NCBI RefSeq assembly: GCF_000379065.1
Contig: NZ_KB900614.1
Location: 3,436,892 to 3,500,891, forward strand
Reading direction: 5' to 3'
DNA from: Salinispora mooreana
GTDB taxonomy: Bacteria > Actinomycetota > Actinomycetes > Mycobacteriales > Micromonosporaceae
DNA length: 64,000 nt
Shown here: positions 53,142 to 63,741 of the stretch, piece after piece
How the letters are laid out: each line of letters begins with the position of its first letter
Numbering within the stretch: position 1 is the stretch's first letter
Program-made: the position numbers and the translations under genes
The notes under the pieces: model-generated
What the model was told of the DNA's origin: nothing
Database searches by the model: none
The model's input: only the letters and a program-made list of their open reading frames with translations

Positions 53142-53744
53142 CTAACTCCACCGACCACGTCGGACCACCTCCTCCACCGGGCGACGCCCGCGACGCAGCG
53201 ACGACGATCGTTGATCCACCGCACGGTAGCCGATAGTGATCGCGCCGACCGGCTCATACCCCAGCGGCACCCCGAAAGCCGCCCGATACTCCTCCAGCCG
53301 CTGCGGCGGAATACCGAAAAAGCACGCCCCCAGCCCCTCATCGACGGCGGTGAGCAGCATCAACAATGCGGCGAAGCCGGTGTCGATGTACCAGTAGGGC
53401 ATCGACCAACGCTCCGTGGACCGGTCCGCCCACCCCTTGTCCGGCTCCGCGTACCGGTCCAGGTACGCCGACCGGTTGGCGTGCGGCACGATGATCAACG
53501 GGGCCCGACGCATTCCAGCCAGCCAACGGCCCCGGCCGCCCGTGCCCGGCGTGGTCGCCGCCCAGAACCGATCCCGATCCTCGGCGGCCTCCAGCACCAG
53601 GAAACCCCACCCCTGGGAGAAGCCCGCCGACGGGGCCTGGATCGCGTGCGCCAACAGGCGGTCCACCACCTCCGGTGGAACCGGCCGATCCGGATCGTAG
53701 TTCCGGACCATCCGACGACGCCGAACCACCTCGACGAACTCCAT
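53142..53744 (-). CDS. Nitroreductase family protein
   Basis: A 200-aa FMN-dependent oxidoreductase: VVRRRRMVRNYDPDRPVPPEVVDRLLAHAIQAPSAGFSQGWGFLVLE carries the FMN phosphate Arg residues and the S-x-x-N/Q-G-W pattern, and ACFFGIPPQRLEEYRAAFGVPLGYEPVGAITIGY the C-terminal part. It may reduce nitro or quinone compounds or act in F420/FMN chemistry. ATG 53744 follows AGGAGG. It is 13 nt after the epimerase-gene frame on the same strand. Confidence 0.88.
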   Translation of the reverse strand: MEFVEVVRRRRMVRNYDPDRPVPPEVVDRLLAHAIQAPSAGFSQGWGFLVLEAAEDRDRFWAATTPGTGGRGRWLAGMRRAPLIIVPHANRSAYLDRYAEPDKGWADRSTERWSMPYWYIDTGFAALLMLLTAVDEGLGACFFGIPPQRLEEYRAAFGVPLGYEPVGAITIGYRAVDQRSSSLRRGRRPVEEVVRRGRWS

Positions 53745-53757
53745 CGCACCTCCTCAA

Positions 53758-54684
53758 CTACGCCGGCCGGATGCCCCAGGCGCCGCGCCAGGTCTCGCCC
53801 GGCCGCAACGTGATCAGATCCCGGCCGGAGCGGAACGCATCCGGCGGGCAGGTCATCGGCTCCAGCGCCACCGAACGCCGACGCCGCGCCCCCGAACGGG
53901 TGTCCCCGGTGAAGACCTGCCACCAGCCAAACCGCCGGTCCGCCCAGACCCGAATCCGGGCCCCGCCATCCGGGGCGGCCAGTTCGACCGCCGAACCGCC
54001 GTCGCCGTCCCGGACCACGTCACCGAAGGTGTCGTCGAGCACCGCCCGGCCGATCCGACGTGGCACGGTCCAGTCGTACTCGGTGCCGACGACCGAGGAC
54101 TGGGCAATCGGTAGCAGCCGCCCGTCCACCTGCAACCGACTCCGCGCCGGCAATCGCAGCACCACATCGTCAACCGAGCCGCCCGGCACCCGCAGGTACG
54201 GGTGCGCCGCGAAGCCGAAGGGCGCCGGTTCGGCGCCGCTGTTGGTCACCGCGTGCTCGGCGCGCAGCCCATCCGGGCCGACCCCCCACCGACTCCGCAG
54301 CCGAAGCGACCAGGGGTAGCCGGGGGTGGCGGCCAGCTCGTAGCCGAGCGTCACCGCGTCGGCCGATCGCTCCAGCAACTGCCAGGGCACCCAGTTGACC
54401 AGGCCGTGGAAGGCCGCGTGATGCTCCGGATCGCTGATCGCCAGCTGGAGGTGGCGGCCCTCGACGTGGTAACGACCGTCCCGAAGCCGGTTCGGCCAGG
54501 GGGCGAGCACCTGGCCGGCGGAGTCCGGGCACAGTTCGGCCGCGGTGTACCCGTCCAGGTGCTCCACCCCGTCGGAGCGGTAGGTCCGGATCCCGCCACC
54601 AACCTCGACGATCACCGCCTCGTGACCGGCAGCCGCGATGGTCCACTGCGCCCCCGAGGGGGCCCACTGCCCGGGGAAGTCCAT
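53758..54684 (-). CDS. Aldose 1-epimerase family protein
   Basis: A 308-aa galactose-mutarotase-fold protein. The N-terminal strand set (ELCPDSAGQVLAPWPNRLRDGRY) carries the N-R-x-x-x-G-x-Y motif. Catalytic histidines appear in AAFHGLVNW and FGFAAHPYLRV, and the catalytic Glu in SVALEPMTCPPDAF. It interconverts sugar anomers. ATG 54684. It is upstream of the nitroreductase gene with a short gap. Confidence 0.9.
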   Translation of the reverse strand: MDFPGQWAPSGAQWTIAAAGHEAVIVEVGGGIRTYRSDGVEHLDGYTAAELCPDSAGQVLAPWPNRLRDGRYHVEGRHLQLAISDPEHHAAFHGLVNWVPWQLLERSADAVTLGYELAATPGYPWSLRLRSRWGVGPDGLRAEHAVTNSGAEPAPFGFAAHPYLRVPGGSVDDVVLRLPARSRLQVDGRLLPIAQSSVVGTEYDWTVPRRIGRAVLDDTFGDVVRDGDGGSAVELAAPDGGARIRVWADRRFGWWQVFTGDTRSGARRRRSVALEPMTCPPDAFRSGRDLITLRPGETWRGAWGIRPA

Positions 54685-54731
54685 CCCCGGACCCTAACCG
54701 GTAGCACCGCCGTCCGCTGGCGACAGCACGG

Positions 54732-56024
54732 TCACACCCGCTGCTCGCTGGCGACAGCCGCCGCCCGGTAGCGGATCAGGGCCGGGAAGGCCACCGCCAG
54801 CCCGAGCGCGAGTACGGCTGAGATCAGACCGCCGCCGACCCAGGCGACACCACTGCCGAAGCCACCCGCCATCGCGCCGGCCCGCAGGTCACCGAGGCGC
54901 GGCCCCCCGGCGACGACCACCGTGTTCACCCCCTGAAGCCGGCCCCGCATCCGGTCCGGTGCGTAGATCAGCAGCATCGCCTGGCGTAGCACCGCGCTGA
55001 CCAGGTCGGCCGCACCGGCCACCGCGAGCAGGAGGACCATCAGCCAGAGCTGCTGGGCAAGCCCCGCCGCCGCAACCGCCAGACCCCAGCCGACCACCAC
55101 CACGACCAGCGCAAGCCCCTGTCGGTGCAGCCGGCTGATCCAGCCGGAGGTGAGGCCGGCCACCACGGCACCGATCGCGATGGCGCTGAAGAGCCAGCCG
55201 ACCGCCGCCCCGCCGCCGAACCGCTCCTCGGCGATCTCTGGAAACAACGCCCGCGGCAGCGCCAGCACCATCGCGATCAGGTCGATGGCGAACGACAGCA
55301 GCAGCACCGGCGTGGTGGTCAGGTACCGGAGTCCGTCCCTGATCCCCGCCAACCCACCGCGCCGCACCTCGCCGTCGCCGAGCGGCTCCGGCGGCATCGC
55401 CGGCAGCCGCAGCGCGGCCACCACCAACCCGGTGAACAGGAGCGCGTCCGCCGCGTACGCGATCGGCAATCCACCCTCGGTGCCGGCGACCGCGAAGATC
55501 AGACCAGCGGCGAGCGGGCCGACCACCGAGGCCGCGGTGAAGGTCGTGTAGTTCAGGGTGGCCGCCGCCGGGACCAGCCCCGGTGGCAGCAGTCGGGGCA
55601 GGGCCGCGGTTCGCGCCGGCGCGCTGATCGCGAAGCCGGCTGAGTGGACGGCGACCAGCGCCAGCAGCAGCACCGGGCTGCCCACGCCGAGCGAGGCCTG
55701 CGCCAGCAGGCCCAGCATCGTGGCCCAGAGCAGCGCCGAACCGGCGAGCAGCACCCGACGCCGGTCCCGCGCGTCCGCCACCGCTCCGCCCCAGAGCCCA
55801 AAGAGCAGCAGGGGTGCAAAGCCGGCGAGGCCGAGCAGGCCGACCCAGTAGGACTCCCCGGTCAGGGCGTACATTTCCACCGGGACGGCGACCGCGGTGA
55901 GTTGGAAACCGAACATCGCCATGGCGTTGCCGAGCCACATCCGGCGGAACGCCGGCACCGCCAGCGGACGCAGGTCGATCGCCCACCGGCTGCTTCGCCG
56001 CCGGGCCTCCCGCACCTCGGTCAC
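54732..56024 (-). CDS. MFS transporter
   Basis: A 430-aa major facilitator with 12 predicted membrane helices. The loop 2-3 motif is [19 protein letters not shown]. It resembles the enterobactin/macrolide exporter branch (PF05977-type: [39 protein letters not shown] at the start). Its GTG start overlaps the pdxH stop (GTGA), so the two are co-translated. The substrate is unknown. Confidence 0.87.
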   Translation of the reverse strand: MTEVREARRRSSRWAIDLRPLAVPAFRRMWLGNAMAMFGFQLTAVAVPVEMYALTGESYWVGLLGLAGFAPLLLFGLWGGAVADARDRRRVLLAGSALLWATMLGLLAQASLGVGSPVLLLALVAVHSAGFAISAPARTAALPRLLPPGLVPAAATLNYTTFTAASVVGPLAAGLIFAVAGTEGGLPIAYAADALLFTGLVVAALRLPAMPPEPLGDGEVRRGGLAGIRDGLRYLTTTPVLLLSFAIDLIAMVLALPRALFPEIAEERFGGGAAVGWLFSAIAIGAVVAGLTSGWISRLHRQGLALVVVVVGWGLAVAAAGLAQQLWLMVLLLAVAGAADLVSAVLRQAMLLIYAPDRMRGRLQGVNTVVVAGGPRLGDLRAGAMAGGFGSGVAWVGGGLISAVLALGLAVAFPALIRYRAAAVASEQRV

Positions 56025-56680
56025 GGTGCCAGCCGCTCGATGACCCAGCCGCCCCCGTCGGTGGCACGGAACCGCAACCGGTCGTGCAGTCGACTCGCCT
56101 GGCCCTGCCAGAACTCCACCTCGTCGGGGCGGACCCGAAAGCCACCCCAGTGCGGCGGCGCCGGGATCGGCTCCCCAGCAACAAAGCGCTCCGCCGCTGC
56201 CCGGTAGGCGGCGTCCAGCGCGGCCCGGTCCGGGAGCACCCGCGACTGCTCACTGGCCCACGCCCCGAGCTGGGAGCCGCGCGGCCGGCTGGCGAAGTAC
56301 GCCTCGGTCTCGGCCCGGTCGAGCCGCTCCACCCGACCGGTCACCACCACCTGGCGCTCCAGCACGAACCAGGGGAAGACCAGGCTCGCGTACGGGCTGG
56401 CGGTCAATTCGGTGCCCTTGCGCGACCCGTAGTTGGTGAACAGGACGAAGCCGTCCGGCCCATAACCCTTCAGCAGCACCGTGCGGGCGCTCGGCCGGCC
56501 AGCCGCATCGGCGGTGCCGAGCACCATCGCGTTCGGCTCGGGCAGACCGGCGGCCACCGCTTCGGTGAACCAGCGGTCGAACTGGGTGTACCAGTCACCG
56601 GCCAGGTTCGTCTCGGTCAGGCCCAGGTCCGCGGCGTACTCGTTACGCAGGTCCGCCGGCGTCACTGTGTCGCCTGTCAC
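56021..56680 (-). CDS. pdxH: Pyridoxamine 5'-phosphate oxidase
   Basis: A 219-aa FMN enzyme that makes pyridoxal 5'-phosphate. Motifs: [28 protein letters not shown] for [16 protein letters not shown], the family block [19 protein letters not shown], and the PLP-binding C-terminus [19 protein letters not shown] 56680 is chosen because GGGAGGGG lies 9 nt upstream; GTG 56686 is too close to it. Cofactor supply fits the nearby PLP enzyme SerC, but that link is only positional. Confidence 0.92.
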   Translation of the reverse strand: MTGDTVTPADLRNEYAADLGLTETNLAGDWYTQFDRWFTEAVAAGLPEPNAMVLGTADAAGRPSARTVLLKGYGPDGFVLFTNYGSRKGTELTASPYASLVFPWFVLERQVVVTGRVERLDRAETEAYFASRPRGSQLGAWASEQSRVLPDRAALDAAYRAAAERFVAGEPIPAPPHWGGFRVRPDEVEFWQGQASRLHDRLRFRATDGGGWVIERLAP

Positions 56681-56926
56681 ATCCACTCCCCTCCCAGATG
56701 GCGGGCTGGCCCGTCGTGGCGCTGGCAGCCTGCCCGTACACCCCAGTGTCACCGATCCTCCAGCGGCCGTTCTGTCCGGGGATATCGCGTGAGGCACAGC
56801 GGTCACGGGTCGAAAGTCCCGTAGTCAGCAGGCAAGATGTCACGAACACATCCCTGAGGGTCGCCTAAGGCACTCGGCCCGACGAGGGCCCGTCCAGGGC
56901 GTACCGAGCCAGATCCAGGAGACGAC

Positions 56927-58033
56927 ATGGCCGACTTCAAACCGGGGCTGGAGGGCGTCGTAGCCTTCGAGACCGAGATCGCCGAACCCGACCGGGAGGG
57001 TGGCTCGCTGCGTTATCGCGGCGTGGACATCGAAGATCTCATCGGTCAGGTCTCGTTCGGCAACGTCTGGGCCCTGTTGGTGGATGGACGATTCGGCCCG
57101 GGTCTACCGCCGGCCGAGCCGTTCCCCGTCCCGGTGCACTCCGGTGACATCCGGGTGGACGTGCAGTCCGCGGTGGCGATGCTCGCCCCGTACTGGGGTC
57201 TACACCAGCTGCTCGACATCTCCGACGAGCAGGCCCGTGAGGACCTGGCCCGGGTGTCGGTGACCGCGCTCTCCTTCGTCGCCCAGTCCGCGCGGGGCCT
57301 GGGCCTGCCGGCCGTGCCGCAGAAGGAGATCGACAAGGCCTCCACCATCGTCGAGCGATTCATGAAGCGGTGGCGGGGCGAGCCGGACCCGCGGCACGTC
57401 AAGGCCGTGGACGCGTACTTCATCTCGGCCGCCGAGCACGGCCTGAACGCCTCCACCTTCACCGCCCGCATCGTCGCCTCCACCGGCGCCGACGCGGCGG
57501 CCTGCATCTCCTCCGGCATCGGTGCGCTCTCGGGGCCGCTGCACGGCGGTGCGCCCTCCCGGGTGCTGAACATGCTCGAGGCGGTGGAGCGCAGTGGTGA
57601 CGCCGAGGGCTACGTCCGAGGCGTGCTCGACCGCGGTGAGCGGCTGATGGGCTTCGGTCATCGGGTCTACCGGGCCGAGGACCCACGCGCCCGGGTGCTC
57701 CGCCGCACCGCGAAGGAGTTGGGGGCCCCACGCTTCGAGGTCGCCGAGGCCCTGGAGAAGGCCGCCCTGGCCGAGCTGCACGCCCGCAAACCGGACCGGG
57801 TTCTCGCCACCAACGTCGAGTTCTGGTCCGCGGTCGTGCTGGACTTCGCCGAGGTGCCCGCCCACATGTTCACCTCGATGTTCACCTGCGCCCGGATGGG
57901 CGGCTGGAGCGCCCACATCCTGGAGCAGAAGAAGCTCCAGCGGCTCGTCCGCCCCTCCGCCCGCTACGTCGGGCCCGGCCCCCGCCGGCCGCACGAGGTC
58001 GAGGGCTGGGACCAGGTCCCGCACGGCGTCTGA
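56927..58033 (+). CDS. Citrate synthase (type II, short form)
   Basis: A 368-aa citrate synthase of the actinobacterial citrate synthase 2 type. The active-site residues are in SGPLHGGAPSRV (His), MGFGHRVYRAEDPRA (His) and NVEFWSAVVLDF (Asp region). It condenses acetyl-CoA with oxaloacetate, or a methylcitrate variant. ATG 56927 follows CAGGAGACGAC. It has its own terminator and a leader of about 100 nt. Confidence 0.93.
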   Translation: MADFKPGLEGVVAFETEIAEPDREGGSLRYRGVDIEDLIGQVSFGNVWALLVDGRFGPGLPPAEPFPVPVHSGDIRVDVQSAVAMLAPYWGLHQLLDISDEQAREDLARVSVTALSFVAQSARGLGLPAVPQKEIDKASTIVERFMKRWRGEPDPRHVKAVDAYFISAAEHGLNASTFTARIVASTGADAAACISSGIGALSGPLHGGAPSRVLNMLEAVERSGDAEGYVRGVLDRGERLMGFGHRVYRAEDPRARVLRRTAKELGAPRFEVAEALEKAALAELHARKPDRVLATNVEFWSAVVLDFAEVPAHMFTSMFTCARMGGWSAHILEQKKLQRLVRPSARYVGPGPRRPHEVEGWDQVPHGV

Positions 58034-58049
58034 CCGTCGCCCGGCGTGA

Positions 58050-59384
<1,335 letters not shown>

Positions 59385-59391
59385 TCGCCCG

Positions 59392-59435
59392 TCACGGTGG
59401 GTGGCCTTCCGGACTCCGGCAGCCACCCACCGTGA
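59392..59435 (+). terminator. Terminator after serC
   Basis: A 14-bp perfect stem (TCACGGTGGGTGGC / GCCACCCACCGTGA), 8 nt after the stop codon. Confidence 0.7.
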
Positions 59436-59569
59436 TCATTGTCGCAGCTCCCTCGGGAATCGCGGGGTGTCGCTTCCCCCACCTGCGGGCCGATGGGCGT
59501 ACGGTGGTGCGAGACGCCCGGGTGGCTCGCCTGTGGCGCGGGGCCAGCGAAGCGGGACGGAGGCAGACC

Positions 59570-60643
59570 ATGCGCCCAGTACGCTTCGTCGCTCTCTCCG
59601 AGGACGGCCAGGCACTGGTCCTCACCGACGAGGTCGGGCGACTCCTCGCGCTCCCCCTTGACGAGCGCGTCTCCACCGCCCTGCACACCGAGCCCGGGGC
59701 CGCACCCCTGGCGGTAGCCTCGACGCCGGGCACCGACCCGGCCCCGTCCCTGGCCCCACGGGACATCCAGGCCCGGATCCGGGCCGGTGAGTCCGCCGAG
59801 GATGTCGCCCGGATCGCTGGCGTCCCCGTTGACCGGGTGCTGCGCTACGCCGGCCCGGTCCTCCAAGAGCGAGCCATGCTCGCCCAGCACGCCCGGCGCA
59901 CCCGCCTGCGGGGGGCGGAGAAACCGACCCCGCTGGCTGAGGTGGTCAACGGTCGCTTGTCCCAGCACGGCATCGACACCGAGAAGATCTCATGGGATGC
60001 GTGGCGTCGCGACGACGGGGCCTGGCGGATCGTCGCCACCTGGCCCTCCGGCAAGGCCACCGCCCAGGCGGTGTGGGAGCTGGAGAAGTCCCGGCAGTCG
60101 GTCACGCCGCACGATGACATGGCGCAGTACCTCTGCGCCGAGCGCCCCATGCCGATCCTCGGGCAGGAATCGACGTCCGAACGCGGTGGTCACGGGCTGC
60201 CCGGGCCAGCGCGGGCCGAGCCCGGCCGCGGTGGGCACGGCCTGCCGGGTCCGACCGAGCCCACCCGGCCCAGCCGCGATCCGATCCGCGCCGGCCGGGA
60301 TGCCCTGCTCGCCTCCCTGGACCGCCCGCTCAGCGGCGGGTCCGGCCGTGGCCTCGAGCCCCGGAGCCCAGCCAGTCCGGAGGCACCGCGACCACGGACA
60401 GTTGCGGGCGGCGCGGCGGCGCTGCTCGGCGGCGGCCCGGGGTCGGCCTTCGACGACGACTCGGACGCGCCGAAGGAGGTGCCGGCTGTTCCGTCGCTGG
60501 CCGTGCTCCGGCCGCGCCGCACGGGTGCCGCGACGGCGGGCAGCACCGAGCCGGGCGAGAGCAGCAGCAAACCACGCAAGCGGCTACCGAGCTGGGACGA
60601 CGTGCTCTTCGGCAGCGCCCCGGCCGCCCGCGAGTCCTCCTGA
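59570..60643 (+). CDS. sepH: Septation protein SepH
   Basis: A 357-aa SepH. The N-terminal domain is typical (MRPVRFVALSEDGQALVLTDEVGRLLALPLDERV), with the helix-turn-helix-like segment ESAEDVARIAGVPVDRVLRYAGPVLQERAMLAQHARRT. A long disordered Gly/Pro/Arg region and a conserved C-terminal tail (KRLPSWDDVLFG) follow. SepH binds FtsZ and helps form division septa in actinomycetes. ATG 59570 is chosen for GGACGGAGG; the 46-codon extension upstream is not protein-like. It is convergent with thpR, with only 1 nt between stops. Confidence 0.92.
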   Translation: MRPVRFVALSEDGQALVLTDEVGRLLALPLDERVSTALHTEPGAAPLAVASTPGTDPAPSLAPRDIQARIRAGESAEDVARIAGVPVDRVLRYAGPVLQERAMLAQHARRTRLRGAEKPTPLAEVVNGRLSQHGIDTEKISWDAWRRDDGAWRIVATWPSGKATAQAVWELEKSRQSVTPHDDMAQYLCAERPMPILGQESTSERGGHGLPGPARAEPGRGGHGLPGPTEPTRPSRDPIRAGRDALLASLDRPLSGGSGRGLEPRSPASPEAPRPRTVAGGAAALLGGGPGSAFDDDSDAPKEVPAVPSLAVLRPRRTGAATAGSTEPGESSSKPRKRLPSWDDVLFGSAPAARESS

Positions 60644-60644
60644 C

Positions 60645-61247
60645 TCACAGCTGCCAGACGGCCAGGCGGCGATAGCTGGGGGCCGACCCCGGTTGGCTTC
60701 GCGTCAGCACCAGCTCCCGCGCCGACCACTGGGGGCCCTCGTAGGTCTGTAGCGCCGTGACATCGGCCGCGACCTCGGCCGCCGGCAGTCGGTCGCCGGG
60801 TCGGGCCACGGTCAGGTGCGGACGCAACGGCTTCTCGTCGTGCCGCAGGTCACTGGCCCGTAACCGAGACCGGACGAGTCGGCCCAACCGGTGCAGCTCC
60901 GCCACCTCACCCCGCAGGTCCACCCAGATAACGGTGGAGCGGCCCTGCCCGAACGTCCCGCCGCCAGCCAGACGAAGTCGCGGTGGGGCCGGCCACGAGT
61001 CGCGGGACCGCCGCGCCGCCTGGTCGAGCGAGCGCTCCACGGCCCCCAGCCGGTCCGCTGCCACCGTTGCGAGGAAGGCAAGCGTTACGTGCGCCTGGGT
61101 CAGGTCGGCGAGGCGGACCCGTGCGCCGGCGCCGGCTGCCCTGCCGACCTGCAGCTCGGTGATCCGCGCGCGGAGGTGCTCCACCACCGCCGGTGGCGGG
61201 TAGACGGCGACGAAGAGTCTCAACCCGGCCGCCGGCGCTCCACTCAA
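60645..61247 (-). CDS. thpR: RNA 2',3'-cyclic phosphodiesterase
   Basis: A 200-aa 2H phosphoesterase. The two H-x-T-x motifs are HVTL (QAHVTLAFL) and HLTV (RPHLTVARP), the active-site pair of the ThpR/LigT family. It opens 2',3'-cyclic phosphates on RNA ends in the cytosol. ATG 61247 overlaps the stop of the upstream membrane-protein gene (ATGA). Confidence 0.9.
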   Translation of the reverse strand: MSGAPAAGLRLFVAVYPPPAVVEHLRARITELQVGRAAGAGARVRLADLTQAHVTLAFLATVAADRLGAVERSLDQAARRSRDSWPAPPRLRLAGGGTFGQGRSTVIWVDLRGEVAELHRLGRLVRSRLRASDLRHDEKPLRPHLTVARPGDRLPAAEVAADVTALQTYEGPQWSARELVLTRSQPGSAPSYRRLAVWQL

Positions 61248-61753
61248 CGGTGGCGCTGTCGGGGCTCGGGCCGGGAACCGGGCAAGATCAGACCCGCCCG
61301 GTGCAGCAGCCCCTCGACCCGTACCCGCTCAATCTGCCGGTCCACCCCGGTCAGCTCGTCCAGGTGCTGCGTGATGCCGAGGGCCGCACAGGCCAGCCGA
61401 AGCCGATTGTCGTAGCTGGCGAGCGCCGCTTCGTGCCAGACCGTGGCCCGCCCGGGGCCGCCGACCCGATGGCCCCGGAGCTGGCGTAATTCCGTGGCGA
61501 GCTGCTCCAGAGGCCGCCGATCCGGCCGGTCCAACCGGCTCAGATCGATGTTCCGGGTGAGCGCGTCGGCCTCGACCGCCCGGTCCAGGCGAGCGATCGT
61601 CCGCCGTTCTCGATGGCGGCTCCGCCACTGCGCCCATCGACCAGCGAATCGGTCAACCAGTTCGTCGGCACAGATCAGCACGGCGATCACCACGGGTATG
61701 CACACCACGGCAGCGACCATCAGGGGCACCAGCAGCGCACGTCCCACCTCCAC
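61244..61753 (-). CDS. Single-pass membrane protein, unknown
   Basis: A 169-aa protein with one N-terminal membrane helix (LVPLMVAAVVCIPVVIAVLICADELV) and a cytosolic helical, Arg-rich part (ERRTIARLDRAVEADALTRNIDLSRLDRPDRRPLEQLATELRQL; LACAALGITQHLDELTGVDRQIERVRVEGLLHRAG). I recall this only as a conserved actinomycete hypothetical. Translationally coupled to thpR. Confidence 0.8.
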   Translation of the reverse strand: MEVGRALLVPLMVAAVVCIPVVIAVLICADELVDRFAGRWAQWRSRHRERRTIARLDRAVEADALTRNIDLSRLDRPDRRPLEQLATELRQLRGHRVGGPGRATVWHEAALASYDNRLRLACAALGITQHLDELTGVDRQIERVRVEGLLHRAGLILPGSRPEPRQRHR

Positions 61754-61833
61754 GCCCCGACGCTAGGCCGGTGGTGATTCCCCTGCCACCGATTTGCAAC
61801 AATAAGCCGTTTTATCCATCCCGATACTGGGTC

Positions 61834-63114
61834 TCACACCCGTTCGGTGAGGTAGAAGCGGGGCATCGGCAGCACCCGGAACCGCAGCCGGGCTCCCGAG
61901 CGGCGCAGCTGCCAGGCCAGTGCGAGCAGAGCGGCGGTGAGGGAGACAAGCCCGCCCATCCAGATACTGGCCCCGGCGCCGTACGTCTCGGCGAGCCACC
62001 CGATGACCGGCGCGCCAACCGGATTGGTACCCAGGAAGACCAGCACCCACAGCGCCATGACCCGGCCTCGGAAGGCGGCGTCGGTGCCCAGTTGGATGCG
62101 CTGGTTGCAGGCCTGGGCGAAGAAGACCGTGGAGAAGCCGGTCGGCAGGAGCAGCGCCACCACCAGCCAGTACGTGGGGGCGAGCCCGACCAGGGTGCCG
62201 AAGGTGGCGCAAACGATGGCCGCGGAGAGCACCAGCCACACCGAGGGGCGGCTGCGGCGCCCGGTGCCGGCCAGGGCCCCGGCCAGGGCGCCCACCGCGA
62301 GGGCGCTGCTGAACAGACCAAACGAGGCGGCTCCGGTTTCGAAGACGGTCTTGGCCAGCGCGGCGAGGGTGAGCTGGAAGTTGAACAGGGAGGTGGCGAT
62401 GACCGAGATCAGGGCCATCGGCAGCAGCAGGTCCGGCCGACCCCAGACGTAGCGCAGTCCATCCACAACCCGGGCCGAGTCCCGCTCCTCGCGCGGCGGT
62501 AGCGCCTCGCGGTGCAGTTCGGCCGGGCGAATCCGGATCACGTTCACCAGCGGCGCGATTGAACTGAGGGAGGTGGCCAGGAAGACCGGTCCCACGTCAA
62601 CGATGGCGATGGCCAGGCCGGCGAGGGCGGGGCCGACGATTCGCGCCGAGTTGAAGGTAGCCGCGTTGAGCGAGAGGGCGTTCGGCAGCAGCGGGGTACC
62701 GACCAGTTCGGAGACGAAGGCCTGCCGGACCGGGGTTTCCACCGCGTTGGCGACGCCGAGGAGGGCGGCGAAGGCGAAGACGTGCCAGAGCTGCACCCGG
62801 CCGGTGATCACCAACAGGCTCATGGCCAGGGAGAGCACCGTCCAGAACAGGTTGGCGGCGAAGAGCAGAACGCGCTTGTCGTACCGGTCGGCGAGGCGAC
62901 CAGAGATCAACGTGAGCAGCAGAACCGGCGCGAACTGGAGTGCGGTGACGATACCGAGCGCGGTGGCGGAGTTGTCGCTGAGCTCGAGGACGAGCCAGTC
63001 CTGGGCGATGAACATCATCCAGACGCCGATCAGTTTGATCAGCTGCCCGGAGGCGAATAGCCGGTAGTTGCGGACCTGTAGGGACTGGAACATCGTGCTC
63101 AGCTTCTTCTGCAC
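61834..63114 (-). CDS. MFS exporter
   Basis: A 426-aa major facilitator with 12 helices. It belongs to the same PF05977-type branch (FQSLQVRNYRLFASGQLIKLIGVWMMFIAQDWLVLEL; SGRLADRYDKRVLL as loop 2-3 motif). GTG 63114 follows GGAGG at 10 nt; the longer frame is not conserved in character. It is downstream of a MarR regulator on the same strand, 61 nt apart, so drug efflux under MarR control is likely. Confidence 0.88.
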   Translation of the reverse strand: MQKKLSTMFQSLQVRNYRLFASGQLIKLIGVWMMFIAQDWLVLELSDNSATALGIVTALQFAPVLLLTLISGRLADRYDKRVLLFAANLFWTVLSLAMSLLVITGRVQLWHVFAFAALLGVANAVETPVRQAFVSELVGTPLLPNALSLNAATFNSARIVGPALAGLAIAIVDVGPVFLATSLSSIAPLVNVIRIRPAELHREALPPREERDSARVVDGLRYVWGRPDLLLPMALISVIATSLFNFQLTLAALAKTVFETGAASFGLFSSALAVGALAGALAGTGRRSRPSVWLVLSAAIVCATFGTLVGLAPTYWLVVALLLPTGFSTVFFAQACNQRIQLGTDAAFRGRVMALWVLVFLGTNPVGAPVIGWLAETYGAGASIWMGGLVSLTAALLALAWQLRRSGARLRFRVLPMPRFYLTERV

Positions 63115-63175
63115 TCTTGGTGCGCCTCCCTCGCGTACGCGTCGTCGCCGTGACGGCGCAGGCGAGGCGGGAGCC

Positions 63176-63610
63176 TCAGGTACGGGTGAGCTGTTGCAGG
63201 ATCTCTGCCGCCTGGCGCAGCGTCTCCCGCTCCTCCGCACTCAGTTCGGCCAGCCGATGGGCCAGCCACTGGTCCCGAACGCGCTCAAACTGGTCCAGCA
63301 CCGCTCCGCCCCCCTCCGTCGCCGCGAGGATCACCTGCCGTCCGTCGGTCGGATGGGGGGTTCGCTGCACGAGGCCGCGCTCCTCCAGTTTCGCGACGAT
63401 CTTGGTCATCGTCGGCGGCTGAACCCGTTCGACGTCGGCGAGTTCCCGGGGCGTCAGCGCGCCCGCCAGCCGAAGGCTGGTGAGCGCGGAGAGCTGGGTA
63501 ACCGTTAGGTCACCAACCGGTCTGGCCTGGCGGACCCGCCGGTTGAGTCGGGTAATCGCATCACGCAGCTGGACCGCCAACTGCACCGGTGGCACGCTCT
63601 TCGCCGTCAC
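63176..63610 (-). CDS. MarR family transcriptional regulator
   Basis: A 144-aa winged-helix repressor. The DNA-binding part is GALTPRELADVERVQPPTMTKIVAKLEERGLVQRTPHPTDGRQVILAATEGG, where D-x-R is the wing. It probably represses itself and the MFS exporter and is released by a small ligand. ATG 63610 is 20 nt from an inverted repeat that is likely its operator. Confidence 0.9.
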   Translation of the reverse strand: MTAKSVPPVQLAVQLRDAITRLNRRVRQARPVGDLTVTQLSALTSLRLAGALTPRELADVERVQPPTMTKIVAKLEERGLVQRTPHPTDGRQVILAATEGGGAVLDQFERVRDQWLAHRLAELSAEERETLRQAAEILQQLTRT

Positions 63611-63630
63611 CCGTCTGCTCCGTCACTATA

Positions 63631-63658
63631 GTTAGCCTAACTAATAAGCCTGGCTAAC
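63631..63658. promoter_or_regulatory. Likely MarR operator
   Basis: GTTAGCC (63631-63637) and GGCTAAC (63652-63658) form an inverted repeat in an AT-rich stretch just upstream of the marR start; GTTAGCCTAAC inside it is also an imperfect palindrome. Placement fits autoregulation. Confidence 0.6.
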
Positions 63659-63702
63659 GACATGCGATATGACCAGGCTCACGCGGAGTACGCCCTACGC
63701 GG

Positions 63703-63737
63703 GACGCAGGGCCGGTCCGCTACCCCGGCCCTGCGTC
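63703..63737 (-). terminator. Terminator after the NCS2 permease gene
   Basis: GACGCAGGGCCGG pairs perfectly (13 bp) with CCGGCCCTGCGTC, 5 nt downstream of the permease stop on the minus strand. Confidence 0.7.
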
Positions 63738-63741
63738 CGCG